A stretch of 23,633 nucleotides of DNA from assembly GCA_031362405.1 (NCBI GenBank), contig JANLSO010000015.1:1-23633 (forward strand), written 5' to 3'. The stretch is from JANLSO01 sp031362405. Lineage in GTDB: Bacteria > Actinomycetota > Thermoleophilia > Miltoncostaeales > Miltoncostaeaceae. Positions 1 through 7,072 of the stretch are shown one piece after another (positions within the stretch are counted from its first letter, which is position 1; the number at the start of each line of letters is the position of its first letter). Both the position numbers and the translations under genes were made by a program. The notes under the pieces were generated by a model. That model saw only the letters and a program-made list of their open reading frames with translations, was not told the DNA's origin and made no database searches.

Positions 1-18
1 ACTCCCACGAGCGGCGCA

Positions 19-1308
19 GTGGCCCCGGCGACAGTCGCTCAACTGGTGCACATTTCGCCGTCTGAGGCGGTCCTGCAATCGATGTATGAATCAGCGGGAC
101 GGCTGAACCTCGGCCCAGAAGTGGTCGATCTGCTGCGCACATCGTGGCGGGAAGTACGGGCCCAGCTGCCGGTGCGCATGGACGACCGCAAGCTGCGGAT
201 CTTCGAAGGCTACCGCGTCCAACACAACGGGGCGCGCGGCCCCTACAAGGGCGGAGTGCGGTTCCACCCCCTGGCCGACCTGGACGAGGTACGGGCGCTG
301 GCGATGCTGATGACGTACAAATGTGCGTTGATGGAGCTGCCGTTCGGGGGCGCCAAGGGCGGCGTGGACTGCGCGCCGCACGAGTTGTCGGCCGCGGAAC
401 TCGAGCGCGTCGCGCGTACGTGGTTGGCGAAGACCGAGATCGTCCTCGGCCCGGAGCGCGATATCCCCGCCCCCGACGTCGGTAGCGGCCCGCAGACAAT
501 GGGCTGGATGATGGACGAGTGGGGGCGAATGAACGGCTACGCACCCGCGATCGTGACCGGCAAGCCGATGGTGCTGCACGGGTCGGCCGGCCGCGCGGAG
601 GCCACGGGCCGAGGAGTCGCCTTGGCGTTGAACGACGCCTCCCATCGGGCGGGAGTCGACCCCGTCGGTGCCCGCGTGGTGATCCAGGGCTTTGGTAACG
701 TCGGGTCCTGGGCGGCGATCCTGTCCGCGGAGGCTTTGGGCTGCCGAATCGTCGGCGTCGCCAACGTCGACGGAGCGATTCACGGCCCGGATGGGATCGA
801 CCCGAGGGCTCTCAAAGGCCTGCTCGAGGAGGGCGGTCGGATCGGCCAGATGCCGGGCGCCACCGAGATCGAGCCGGACGAGCTCTTCACCCTCGACTGC
901 GAGGTCTTCGTGCCCGCCGCCCTGGGTGGTGTCCTCACCGCCGAACGCGCAGAGCGGCTGCCCTGCCGCCTTGTGGTCGAGGGCGCCAACGGCCCAACGA
1001 CGCCCGAGGCCGATCGCATCCTCGCCCGACGGGGCGTTCTGGTCGTGCCCGACGTCCTCGCGAGCGCCGGCGGGGTGATCGTGAGCTACCTCGAATGGGT
1101 GCAGAACCTCCAGCACCTGCAATGGGAGGAAGCCGACATCAACGGGCGCCTGACCATGACGATGGGCTCCGCGTTGCACGCGGTGCTCAACCGGGCCGAC
1201 TCGCGAGGCCTCACGATGCGTGAGGCCGCCTACGAGATCGCGATCCGCCGGGTCATCGCGGCCGCAGCGGCGCGTGGCCACCTCGACGCCTCGGATATCC
1301 CCGGCTGA
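19..1308 (+). CDS. gdhA: Glu/Leu/Phe/Val dehydrogenase, probably glutamate dehydrogenase
   Basis: This cytosolic enzyme reversibly deaminates an amino acid, most likely glutamate to 2-oxoglutarate, using NAD(P). Numbered from the GTG at 19, the N-terminal dimerisation/substrate domain shows RGPYKGGVRFHP (substrate Lys78), MTYK (Lys101), GGAKGG (catalytic-type Lys113) and PAPDVGS (Asp153). The C-terminal Rossmann domain carries GFGNVGS at about 224-230. The length of 429 residues matches hexameric glutamate dehydrogenases, and RFHP plus GGAKGG favour glutamate over leucine or phenylalanine enzymes. The frame stays open to the window edge, so the true start may lie upstream. The in-frame ATG at 82 would cut into the conserved N-terminal helix and is less likely. 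The family call is firm; substrate and cofactor choice are inference. Confidence 0.9.
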   Translation: MAPATVAQLVHISPSEAVLQSMYESAGRLNLGPEVVDLLRTSWREVRAQLPVRMDDRKLRIFEGYRVQHNGARGPYKGGVRFHPLADLDEVRALAMLMTYKCALMELPFGGAKGGVDCAPHELSAAELERVARTWLAKTEIVLGPERDIPAPDVGSGPQTMGWMMDEWGRMNGYAPAIVTGKPMVLHGSAGRAEATGRGVALALNDASHRAGVDPVGARVVIQGFGNVGSWAAILSAEALGCRIVGVANVDGAIHGPDGIDPRALKGLLEEGGRIGQMPGATEIEPDELFTLDCEVFVPAALGGVLTAERAERLPCRLVVEGANGPTTPEADRILARRGVLVVPDVLASAGGVIVSYLEWVQNLQHLQWEEADINGRLTMTMGSALHAVLNRADSRGLTMREAAYEIAIRRVIAAAAARGHLDASDIPG

Positions 1309-1329
1309 CCACGGCCTCGGGGCAAACCA

Positions 1330-1402
1330 TGGAGGATGACGGGATCGAACCGACGACCTCCGCCTTGCAAAGGCGGCGCTCTCCCAGCTGAGCTAATCCC
1401 CC
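1330..1402 (-). tRNA. tRNA-Ala (anticodon TGC)
   Basis: The minus strand folds into a complete 73-nt cloverleaf. It has a 7-bp acceptor stem, a GCTC/GAGC D-stem, a CCGCC/GGCGG anticodon stem around loop TTTGCAA (anticodon TGC), and a T-loop TTCGATC. The acceptor stem contains G3-U70, the classical alanine identity pair, which confirms the specificity. The T-stem has one T-T mismatch (50:64). The discriminator is A and the 3' CCA is not encoded (TGG follows). The gene lies in the short gap between the dehydrogenase and the small ORF at 1460 and is transcribed against both. Confidence 0.96.
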
Positions 1403-1459
1403 CGGGTGGCCGCACGGTAGCATCCGACCGCTCGCGACTCCCGACCTCGAGGCCTTCCG

Positions 1460-1717
1460 ATGAGCACGTCCAGCGGTGATCCGTTCGGCTCGGCCTACCA
1501 TCTCCTTGATCAGTTGCAGGTCGCGCATATGGAGATGGCCGGCATCGTTCGCGACTACGTCGAACTCCTCGAGGGTCTCGAGGAGCGTCGCGACGCCGAC
1601 AAGGTCTCCCTGGCGCGGACCCTGCCCGGCGCGAAGTACCACGTGAGAACGACCTTCGTCCGCGAGAACTGGCTGAAGGTCGAAGCCGAGCTGAAGAAGC
1701 TCTTCCCCGAGGGGTAG
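1460..1717 (+). CDS. small hypothetical protein, 85 aa
   Basis: This short intact ORF starts at ATG, with GAGG about 8 nt upstream as a possible ribosome binding site. I do not recognise the family. The product is charged and predicted to be mostly helical: residues 12-45 (HLLDQLQVAHMEMAG onward) could form an amphipathic helix and the end is Lys/Glu-rich (VEAELKKLFPEG). No signal peptide, membrane segment or metal motif is visible, so it is probably cytosolic. The stop codon lies 6 nt from the convergent stop of the epimerase gene. Regular codon use and a clean start support a real gene, but no function can be assigned. Confidence 0.6.
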   Translation: MSTSSGDPFGSAYHLLDQLQVAHMEMAGIVRDYVELLEGLEERRDADKVSLARTLPGAKYHVRTTFVRENWLKVEAELKKLFPEG

Positions 1718-1723
1718 GGCGGC

Positions 1724-2611
1724 TCAGCCGACCTCGGCGCGTAGGGCCGGGCCGATGTCGGTGTGCTGGAACACGTAGCCGGAGGCCTGCAATACCTTCG
1801 GGGCTACGTGCTGGCCATCCAGAGCAAGCGTCGACATCTCCCCCATGACCGCCTTCAGGACGACGCCGGGAGTGGGAAGGAACGCCGGTCGGCCGAGCGC
1901 TTTTCCGAGGGCCCGGGCGAAGTCTTTTTGCCGCACGGGGTTTGGCGCGGTGACGTTCACCGGGCCGGAGATCGACGGGGTGTCGAGTGCCAGGGTGATC
2001 GCGCCGATCACGTCCGAGATATGCACCCACGACACCCACTGGCGGCCGCCGCCGAGCGGCCCGCCCGCGCCGAGTTTGAACGGGAGGAGCTGCTTCTTGA
2101 GCGCCCCGCCCTCAGCCGCCATGACGACGCCGATTCGCAGCATCACCACGCGCGATCCCTTGGCGGCCGCGGCAGCGGCCTCGCGTTCCCACGCCGTGCA
2201 GACGTCGGGCAGAAAACCCGTGCCCGGGGCGCTCGATTCGTCGAGCTGACCCTCACCTGGCGGGTAGATGCCGATCGCGCTGGCGTTGACCAACACGCGG
2301 GGTTTGGCGGGGTCGAGTGCGGCAACGATTCCCCGGGTCGTGGCCACGCGGCTGTCGAGGATCAGGGCCTTGCGAGCATCGCTCCACTTCGCGTCGCCGA
2401 TCCCGGCCCCGGCCAGGTTCACGATCGAATCAACTCCGTCGAGAGCGTCAGGGGGCAGACCGCCGAGGGCGGGGTCCCACGCGATCGCCGCCGCCGTACC
2501 GATGTTGCGCCCTTTGCGCGAGATGGCGATGACCGTGTCGCCACGCTCGGTGAGGTCGTCGACCAGACGCCGCCCGATCATCCCCGTTGCACCAACGATC
2601 GCCACCTTCAT
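1724..2611 (-). CDS. TIGR01777 family NAD-dependent epimerase/dehydratase
   Basis: This extended-SDR-like Rossmann protein belongs to the TIGR01777 (YfcH/SulA-like epimerase) family, whose substrate is generally unknown. The N-terminus MKVAIVGATGMIGRRLV carries the GxxGxxG dinucleotide-binding loop. The middle has the family stretches LVNASAIGIYP and WVSWVHISDV. The last 50 or so residues (FLPTPGVVLKAVMGEMSTLALDGQ) match the DUF1731 C-terminal domain. The ORF is open further upstream, but ATG at 2611 is chosen because the Rossmann strand begins there and AGAGGGAG sits about 6 nt upstream. The product is 295 aa, normal for the family. It is probably monocistronic and converges on the small ORF at 1460-1717. 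Confidence 0.9.
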   Translation of the reverse strand: MKVAIVGATGMIGRRLVDDLTERGDTVIAISRKGRNIGTAAAIAWDPALGGLPPDALDGVDSIVNLAGAGIGDAKWSDARKALILDSRVATTRGIVAALDPAKPRVLVNASAIGIYPPGEGQLDESSAPGTGFLPDVCTAWEREAAAAAAKGSRVVMLRIGVVMAAEGGALKKQLLPFKLGAGGPLGGGRQWVSWVHISDVIGAITLALDTPSISGPVNVTAPNPVRQKDFARALGKALGRPAFLPTPGVVLKAVMGEMSTLALDGQHVAPKVLQASGYVFQHTDIGPALRAEVG

Positions 2612-2837
2612 GCCTGCTCCCTCTTCGCGATTCGGTGTGAATAGTGACCGACTCGGCACGCGCCCGCGACGGGATCCGCAAAAAGGAGTTCGTCCGTCAG
2701 GACGAGGCGGTCCAAAGCGAACTGACCGGAAGTGCCCAGAGCCGATCTCCGATCTGCTGAGTCCGCTCCCCCGCATAAACCACGACCCCGAGGCGGAATC
2801 GATCGGAGCGCTGGTTCGCAGCCACTCGAGTGCCGCG

Positions 2838-3010
2838 TTAGGGACGCCGCCGCGTCATCTCCACGGCCATCAAGCCGCCCGAGAGGTCTTCGATAACAAG
2901 GTCGATCTCGGTACCACCTCGGAGAACGTCTACATCATGACGTTCCAGCGTCGCCAAGAGACTTTTAGCAATGTCGCCAAAGTTCAGTCGGATGCCTCGC
3001 CAAAGTGCGA
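2838..3010 (-). pseudogene. possible remnant of a DUF4143-like (PD-(D/E)XK-type) protein C-terminus
   Basis: The 453-nt stretch 2612-3064 holds no intact gene. On the minus strand an open frame ending at TAA (2838-2840) reads like protein over roughly 55 residues, including DIAKSLLATLERHDVDVL, GGTEIDLVIED and GGLMAVEMTRRRP. The EIDLVIED...GLMAVE pattern resembles the last strands of DUF4143 ATPases (typically EVDLVIE...GIEVK), but the usual Lys is replaced (EMT). No ATG, GTG or TTG suits a start; CTG near 2985 with GAGG 7 nt upstream is the only candidate. I read it as a degraded remnant or an unusual small gene. Family assignment is from memory of motifs and is weak. Confidence 0.25.
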
Positions 3011-3064
3011 TTAGCCTGCGCGCGACCCGAGGTGGGCTCTCGCGGAACCCGCGTTGCGGGTGGG

Positions 3065-3520
3065 CTAACCCGAATCTCGGTCGAAATGGGCCAGCTCGAG
3101 CAGGTCGGCGGCGGCGATACCCGGGGCCGCGATGGCCCGGCCCATGCGCACGCGGCCGGGGCCGCCTTTCATGCGCAGCCGCATCCGGGCCAGCACCGGT
3201 TCACTGGTCGGGGCATCGACGTCGGCGAGCAGCACCGCCAGGCCATCGGAGCCGTCGCGCCACACCCCGTCTCCTGCCCGGATGGTGCGGCGCACAACGG
3301 CGATCAGCTCGTCGAGGTCGGCGGCGGGGTCGCGCCCACCGGGCACCACGGCGACGGTCAGGAGAGTCATGTGGCGGCGTGTGCGCTTCGCCGCGTCCAG
3401 AGCCAGGGTGATTGACTGAACAACCTCCCCGGCATCGGGCGCTGCGGCGGCCGGAGGTGTCGGTGCGATCAGCGGCGGGCGCGGCGGCTGGGCGTCGGCC
3501 CGGCGGCGGCGCGGGCTCAC
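3065..3520 (-). CDS. degenerate GGDEF-like domain protein
   Basis: This 151-residue protein has a Pro/Ala/Arg-rich N-terminal stretch of about 30 residues followed by one domain laid out like a GGDEF fold. It has a first strand (MTLLTVAVVP), a helix with RRTIRAGDGVWRDGSDGLAVLL where active cyclases have R-x-D-x-x-x-R-x-GGDEF-x-x-LL, then a helix LARMRLRM and a strand/turn MGRAIAAPGIAAADLLELA. The GGDEF signature is replaced by DGSDG, so diguanylate cyclase activity is unlikely; a regulatory or c-di-GMP-binding role is only inference. Its GTG start overlaps the TGA of the upstream aldo/keto reductase (GTGA), indicating translational coupling as the last gene of a three-gene operon. Confidence 0.75.
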   Translation of the reverse strand: MSPRRRRADAQPPRPPLIAPTPPAAAAPDAGEVVQSITLALDAAKRTRRHMTLLTVAVVPGGRDPAADLDELIAVVRRTIRAGDGVWRDGSDGLAVLLADVDAPTSEPVLARMRLRMKGGPGRVRMGRAIAAPGIAAADLLELAHFDRDSG

Positions 3521-4518
3521 GCGACGTCCGCGCGGTTCGGCGGCTCGCCGTGGCCGTAGTGGCGCGCGACCAACGGATGGCGCGCAAGAACGTCTTCGAT
3601 CGCGCGATCTTCATCAGCCGACAGCGGCGCACCGGCCAGGGCAGCGTTCGCGCGGGCCTGCTCGGCGTTACGCGCTCCGACGATCGCGGCGGTGACCCCG
3701 GGTTGGCGCAGCACCCAGGCGACCGCCAACTCGGCAACCCCACCGGCCCGACCCGCCTCGCGGGCGACCTGATCAAGTTCGCGGACCGCAGCGACACGCT
3801 CAGCGAAGGCGTCGTCGGAAAAAAGCTCGCTCGACGCGCGCCAGTCGTCGGCGCCGAACCGTGTTTGGGTGGTCATCTTCCCCGTCAGGAGGCCGTGCGC
3901 CAGAGGCCCGTAGGCGATCACGCCGACGTTGTTCTCCTGGCACCACGGCAGCTCGGCCGTCTCGATGTCGCGTCGAAACAGGTGATAGCCGGGCTGAAAG
4001 GCGTCGAGCGGCCCGGCGGCACCAGCGGCGCGCAGGTCGTCGGCGCCATAGTTGGAGACACCGATCGCGCGAATCTTCCCCGCCGCCTTGAGGTCGGCCA
4101 TGGCCGACATGGTGTCGTCCGCCCCGACACCCGCCACGGGCCAGTGCACCTGGTAGAGATCGACTGCGTCGACCCCGAGGGCCGTCAGGCTGCGTTCGAG
4201 CGACATGCGCATGTAGTCGCCAGAGGCCTCGCGCCAGATCTTCAGCGCCGGTGCGAACTCCCAGGCGACGCCGCCCTTAGTGGCGACAAGCACCTCTCCG
4301 GGGCGGTCACGCACCACCTTGCCGACGATCTGCTCGGCCCGGCCCTGGCCGTAGATGTCGGCGGTGTCGATCCAGTTGACGCCGGCATCGATGGCCGCAT
4401 GGCATGCCGCGAGCGAGTCGTCGTCGTCGGCACCGCCCCAGCGGCCGCCGAATACCCAGGTACCGAGCCCGATCACCGACAGCTCGATGCCGGTGCCCCC
4501 CAATGTGCGCCGCTCCAC
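3517..4518 (-). CDS. aldo/keto reductase
   Basis: This NADP(H)-dependent oxidoreductase has a TIM-barrel aldo/keto reductase fold. The catalytic tetrad is visible: Asp51 and Tyr56 in WIDTADIYG, Lys81 in VATKGG, and His125 in QVHWP. The phosphate-binding end shows GVTAAIVGARNAEQ. At 333 aa it has the length of the bacterial AKR11/AKR13-like enzymes that act on small carbonyl compounds; the real substrate cannot be read from sequence. The GTG start is supported by GGGGGAG about 8 nt upstream. It is the middle gene of a minus-strand operon, 30 nt after the PAS/zinc-ribbon gene and overlapping the GGDEF-like gene by 4 nt. Confidence 0.94.
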   Translation of the reverse strand: MERRTLGGTGIELSVIGLGTWVFGGRWGGADDDDSLAACHAAIDAGVNWIDTADIYGQGRAEQIVGKVVRDRPGEVLVATKGGVAWEFAPALKIWREASGDYMRMSLERSLTALGVDAVDLYQVHWPVAGVGADDTMSAMADLKAAGKIRAIGVSNYGADDLRAAGAAGPLDAFQPGYHLFRRDIETAELPWCQENNVGVIAYGPLAHGLLTGKMTTQTRFGADDWRASSELFSDDAFAERVAAVRELDQVAREAGRAGGVAELAVAWVLRQPGVTAAIVGARNAEQARANAALAGAPLSADEDRAIEDVLARHPLVARHYGHGEPPNRADVA

Positions 4519-4548
4519 CCCGCATCTCCCCCGCGATTTCGCGCGAGT

Positions 4549-4989
4549 CTACTTGGGGGTCAGCGCCACCATCAGGCCACCATCGTCGTCGTACGCGGGG
4601 AAGAAATCGGCGATCGCCGGCTTGTCGATATCGAGCCCTGCCGGGCGGTACGTACACGCGACGTCGAGAACGCGCACTCCCCACTCGAGTGAGGTCGCCG
4701 CAGGATCGCCGTTGGGGAAGTTTCCCATCCGCAGCCGGGTGATGACCTCATGGCCGAGGAGATCCTTCTCGGTGAAGCCCGTCACCGGTTGCGCCCCGTA
4801 GGCGGCGGCAATGATCCGTCGCTCCCGGTCGCAGACGATCAAGGCCGTCATGGGCCCGGCGTAGTAGGGCTCGAGCAGCTCGAACATGAAGCCGAAGCCG
4901 CACTTCGAGCAGCCCTTCGGCTGGTGGGCGACGTGACGGTCGGAGCTCTGCTCGCGACGCGCACATTTTGGACAGATGAAGGCCGGCAT
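4549..4989 (-). CDS. zinc-ribbon plus PAS-like domain protein
   Basis: This 146-residue soluble protein begins with a compact zinc ribbon: CPKC near residue 6 and CSKC near residue 27 supply four cysteines. A PAS-like domain follows (ALIVCDRERRIIAAAYGAQPVTGF, then EKDLLGHEVI), with the typical strand-turn-helix and a Gly-rich final strand (DDDGGLMVALTP). There is no kinase, HTH or cyclase output domain, so it may sense a ligand or redox state and act through a partner. Similar short PAS proteins are known in Actinomycetota, but I recall no function. It is the first gene of the operon with the reductase and GGDEF-like genes and diverges from the subtilase. No strong Shine-Dalgarno precedes ATG 4989. 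Confidence 0.78.
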   Translation of the reverse strand: MPAFICPKCARREQSSDRHVAHQPKGCSKCGFGFMFELLEPYYAGPMTALIVCDRERRIIAAAYGAQPVTGFTEKDLLGHEVITRLRMGNFPNGDPAATSLEWGVRVLDVACTYRPAGLDIDKPAIADFFPAYDDDGGLMVALTPK

Positions 4990-5110
4990 CGGCCGTCGAT
5001 GATAGCGCCGCGGCGACCCGGCTCGGAGACCGGCGCAAAACCTTCTCGGCGACGGTCAAGACGAGGGGGTCCCGCGCCGATAAAGCCTGTGCACGACCTG
5101 CAGATCCAAC

Positions 5111-5126
5111 GGAGTGGATTCCTCTG
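5111..5126 (+). promoter_or_regulatory. GGAG ribosome binding site with putative CTG start of the subtilase
   Basis: The subtilase frame is open from a stop near 4977 but contains no ATG, GTG or TTG before 5298. A GGAG at 5111-5114 lies 9 nt before an in-frame CTG at 5124-5126. Initiation here yields an Arg-containing n-region, the hydrophobic run TAVVLAVLAFFAA and an AxA-type site (HADA), which is a complete Sec signal peptide. Non-ATG initiation is inferred, not proven. Confidence 0.5.
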
Positions 5127-7016
5127 CGCACGGGCCTCACACGCCCGGGGACCTGGCACGGATGCTCGACGGCCGTCGTCCTCGCGGTACTCGCGTTTTT
5201 CGCCGCATCGCCGGCGCCGCACGCTGACGCCGCGACCACGCCGGCGCTCGACGCGCGGCTCGCCACGACCGCTCGCGACGCGACGATCGCCGTCATCGTG
5301 ACCCTCCGCGATCAGGTCGACGGCGCCGACTACGCGGGCCGACCCCAGGCCCTGATGGCTGCCCTGCGCGCCAGTGCGCGTGCCAGCCAGCCGGATGTCA
5401 TCGATGAAATCGACGGTCGCGTTCGGCGTTTTTGGATCGTCAACGCGGTCGCTGCCACGGTCACCCCCGACGAGGCCCGCGCGCTCGCCGCAGACCCCGG
5501 GGTCGAGACCGTCGACCTCGACGTACCGGTTCAGATCACCCAGGACGACGCGAACAGCCCATTCCCCGACGCGGGTACCGGAAACTGGGGCCTGGAGGCC
5601 GTGAACGCACCGGCGGTGTGGCGTGACCTGGCCATCAACGGCACGGGGGTGCGGGTCGGAAGCATCGACACCGGCGTCGACGCGAGCAATCCTGATCTTG
5701 CCGGCAAGATCGTCGGCTGGCACGACTTCGTCTCGGGTCGCCCCGACCCGTACGACGACAACGGCCACGGCACCCACACGATCGGCACGATGATCGGCGG
5801 CGACCGCGGCGGTGCCGCGGTCGGCGTGGCACCGGGCGCGACCGCAATCGTCGCCAAGGCCATCGGCGCCAACGGGGTCGGGCCGGGAAGCGCACTGTTG
5901 GCGGCCGCCCAGTGGATGACCGATCCCGATGGTAACCCGGCGACCGCCGACCAACCGGTCGTCGTCAACAACTCGTGGTCGGCCGAGAACCCGAACGACC
6001 CATGGTTCCGTGCGCTCATCCGCCGTTGGCTCGATCTGGGGATCGTCCCCGTTTTCGCCGCCGGCAACTCCGGGCCGGGCGCCGGCACGATCGGGAGCCC
6101 CGCCGGCTATCCGGAAGCACTTGCCGTCGGAGCGGTGAACCCGAACAGCACTCTCGCGAGCTTCTCCAGCCAGGGCCCGGTGACGTGGGAGAACCTCGAC
6201 GGGCTTGGCCCGGCGGCCGGCACCGTTCTCACCAAGCCCGACGTCGTGGCCCCAGGCGTGGCGATCACCTCGACGGTCGGCAGCGGCTACCTCGCGTTCT
6301 CGGGCACCTCGATGGCCGCGCCGCACGTCGCGGGAATCATCGCCCTGATGGCGCAGGCCAACCCGGCGCTGCGCGGCCAGGCAGCGGCCGATGTCGTGCG
6401 CCAGACGGCGGCCGACCTCGGGGCTCCGGGTGCCGACACCCGCTTCGGCATGGGTCGCGTCGACGCGATGGCCGCCGTGCGCGCGGCGATGGCGCCGATC
6501 CCGGACACCCGCTACATCGGTGCCCCGCCCGCCGCGACCCAAGAAACCACGCTGAGGTTCCAGGTCGCGATCTCCAACGCCAGCGCATATCGCTGGCGCC
6601 TCAACGGCGGCGAGTGGAGCGCTCCGACGCTCGACCCCATCTTCCAGGTCGATGTGGCGGAAGGACGGCACGTCATCGAGGCGCAGTCGATCGCGGTCGA
6701 CGGCTCCGTTGACACGACTCCCGTCGTCAGGCGCGTGGTCGTCGACCGCACCCCGCCGCGCGTGACATTCAAGATCCGCGACCGCCGCGACCACACCGAG
6801 TTCGTCGCCCGGGTTCGCGACGCGCTGACCAAGGCGAAACCCGGTTCGTATCGCTGGAGCTTCGGCGACGGTCGCACCGCGGTCGGCAAGCAGGCGCGCC
6901 ACCGGTTCACAACCACCGGTGTTCGCCGGATTCGCCTTACCGCCAGGGATGAGGCGGGCAATACGGCAGTCGTGACCCGTCTCGTTCGGGTCGTCGACTC
7001 CGACGGGCGCTTCTAA
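5124..7016 (+). CDS. secreted S8 family subtilisin-like serine protease with PKD-like C-terminus
   Basis: This is an exported subtilase. Numbered from the putative CTG start, the order is: signal peptide (about 1-37), I9-type propeptide (about 40-135, including DATIAVIVTLRDQ and ADPGVETVDLDVPV), then the catalytic domain. The triad is Asp182 (SIDTGVD), His215 (GHGTHT) and Ser396 (SGTSMAAPH), with oxyanion Asn315 (AAGNSGP). After about residue 460 come two beta-rich segments; the last (SYRWSFGDGRTAVGKQARHRF, then VRRIRLTARDEAGN) is a PKD-like domain. The first canonical start, GTG 5298, would remove the signal peptide and split the first propeptide strand, so it is probably wrong. The gene ends 56 nt before the convergent DUF445 stop, with a palindrome between. 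An unnoticed frameshift near 5160 is the alternative explanation. Confidence 0.9.
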   Translation: MRTGLTRPGTWHGCSTAVVLAVLAFFAASPAPHADAATTPALDARLATTARDATIAVIVTLRDQVDGADYAGRPQALMAALRASARASQPDVIDEIDGRVRRFWIVNAVAATVTPDEARALAADPGVETVDLDVPVQITQDDANSPFPDAGTGNWGLEAVNAPAVWRDLAINGTGVRVGSIDTGVDASNPDLAGKIVGWHDFVSGRPDPYDDNGHGTHTIGTMIGGDRGGAAVGVAPGATAIVAKAIGANGVGPGSALLAAAQWMTDPDGNPATADQPVVVNNSWSAENPNDPWFRALIRRWLDLGIVPVFAAGNSGPGAGTIGSPAGYPEALAVGAVNPNSTLASFSSQGPVTWENLDGLGPAAGTVLTKPDVVAPGVAITSTVGSGYLAFSGTSMAAPHVAGIIALMAQANPALRGQAAADVVRQTAADLGAPGADTRFGMGRVDAMAAVRAAMAPIPDTRYIGAPPAATQETTLRFQVAISNASAYRWRLNGGEWSAPTLDPIFQVDVAEGRHVIEAQSIAVDGSVDTTPVVRRVVVDRTPPRVTFKIRDRRDHTEFVARVRDALTKAKPGSYRWSFGDGRTAVGKQARHRFTTTGVRRIRLTARDEAGNTAVVTRLVRVVDSDGRF

Positions 7017-7039
7017 CTGACGTCCGAGTAAAGGACAAT

Positions 7040-7072
7040 GTCAACATCTGGTGCCGGGCACCACATGTTGAC
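7040..7072. repeat. REP-like palindrome, solo copy, between convergent genes
   Basis: Two 16-nt arms (7040-7055 and 7057-7072) pair with a single mismatch around one central base. The core is CTGGTGCC facing GGCACCA. It occupies the gap between the subtilase stop (7016) and the DUF445 stop (7073-7075) and begins directly after the latter. The core matches the palindromes beside the RAYT transposase at 21271. There is no T-run, so action as an intrinsic terminator for either gene is possible but unproven. Confidence 0.8.

Noticed and set aside
91..1281. Long antisense open frame opposite the dehydrogenase gene
   Set aside because: It mirrors a well-conserved enzyme gene in high-GC DNA, is rich in Arg/His/Asp shadow codons and has no recognisable domain.
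3945..3960. CTGGCACCACGG resembling half of the REP-like core
   Set aside because: Only one arm is present and it lies inside the aldo/keto reductase coding sequence.
4848..6902. Very long minus-strand open frame across the PAS gene start and the subtilase
   Set aside because: It is antisense to a subtilase with intact catalytic motifs; the translation is low-complexity Arg/Gly/Asp typical of GC-rich shadows.
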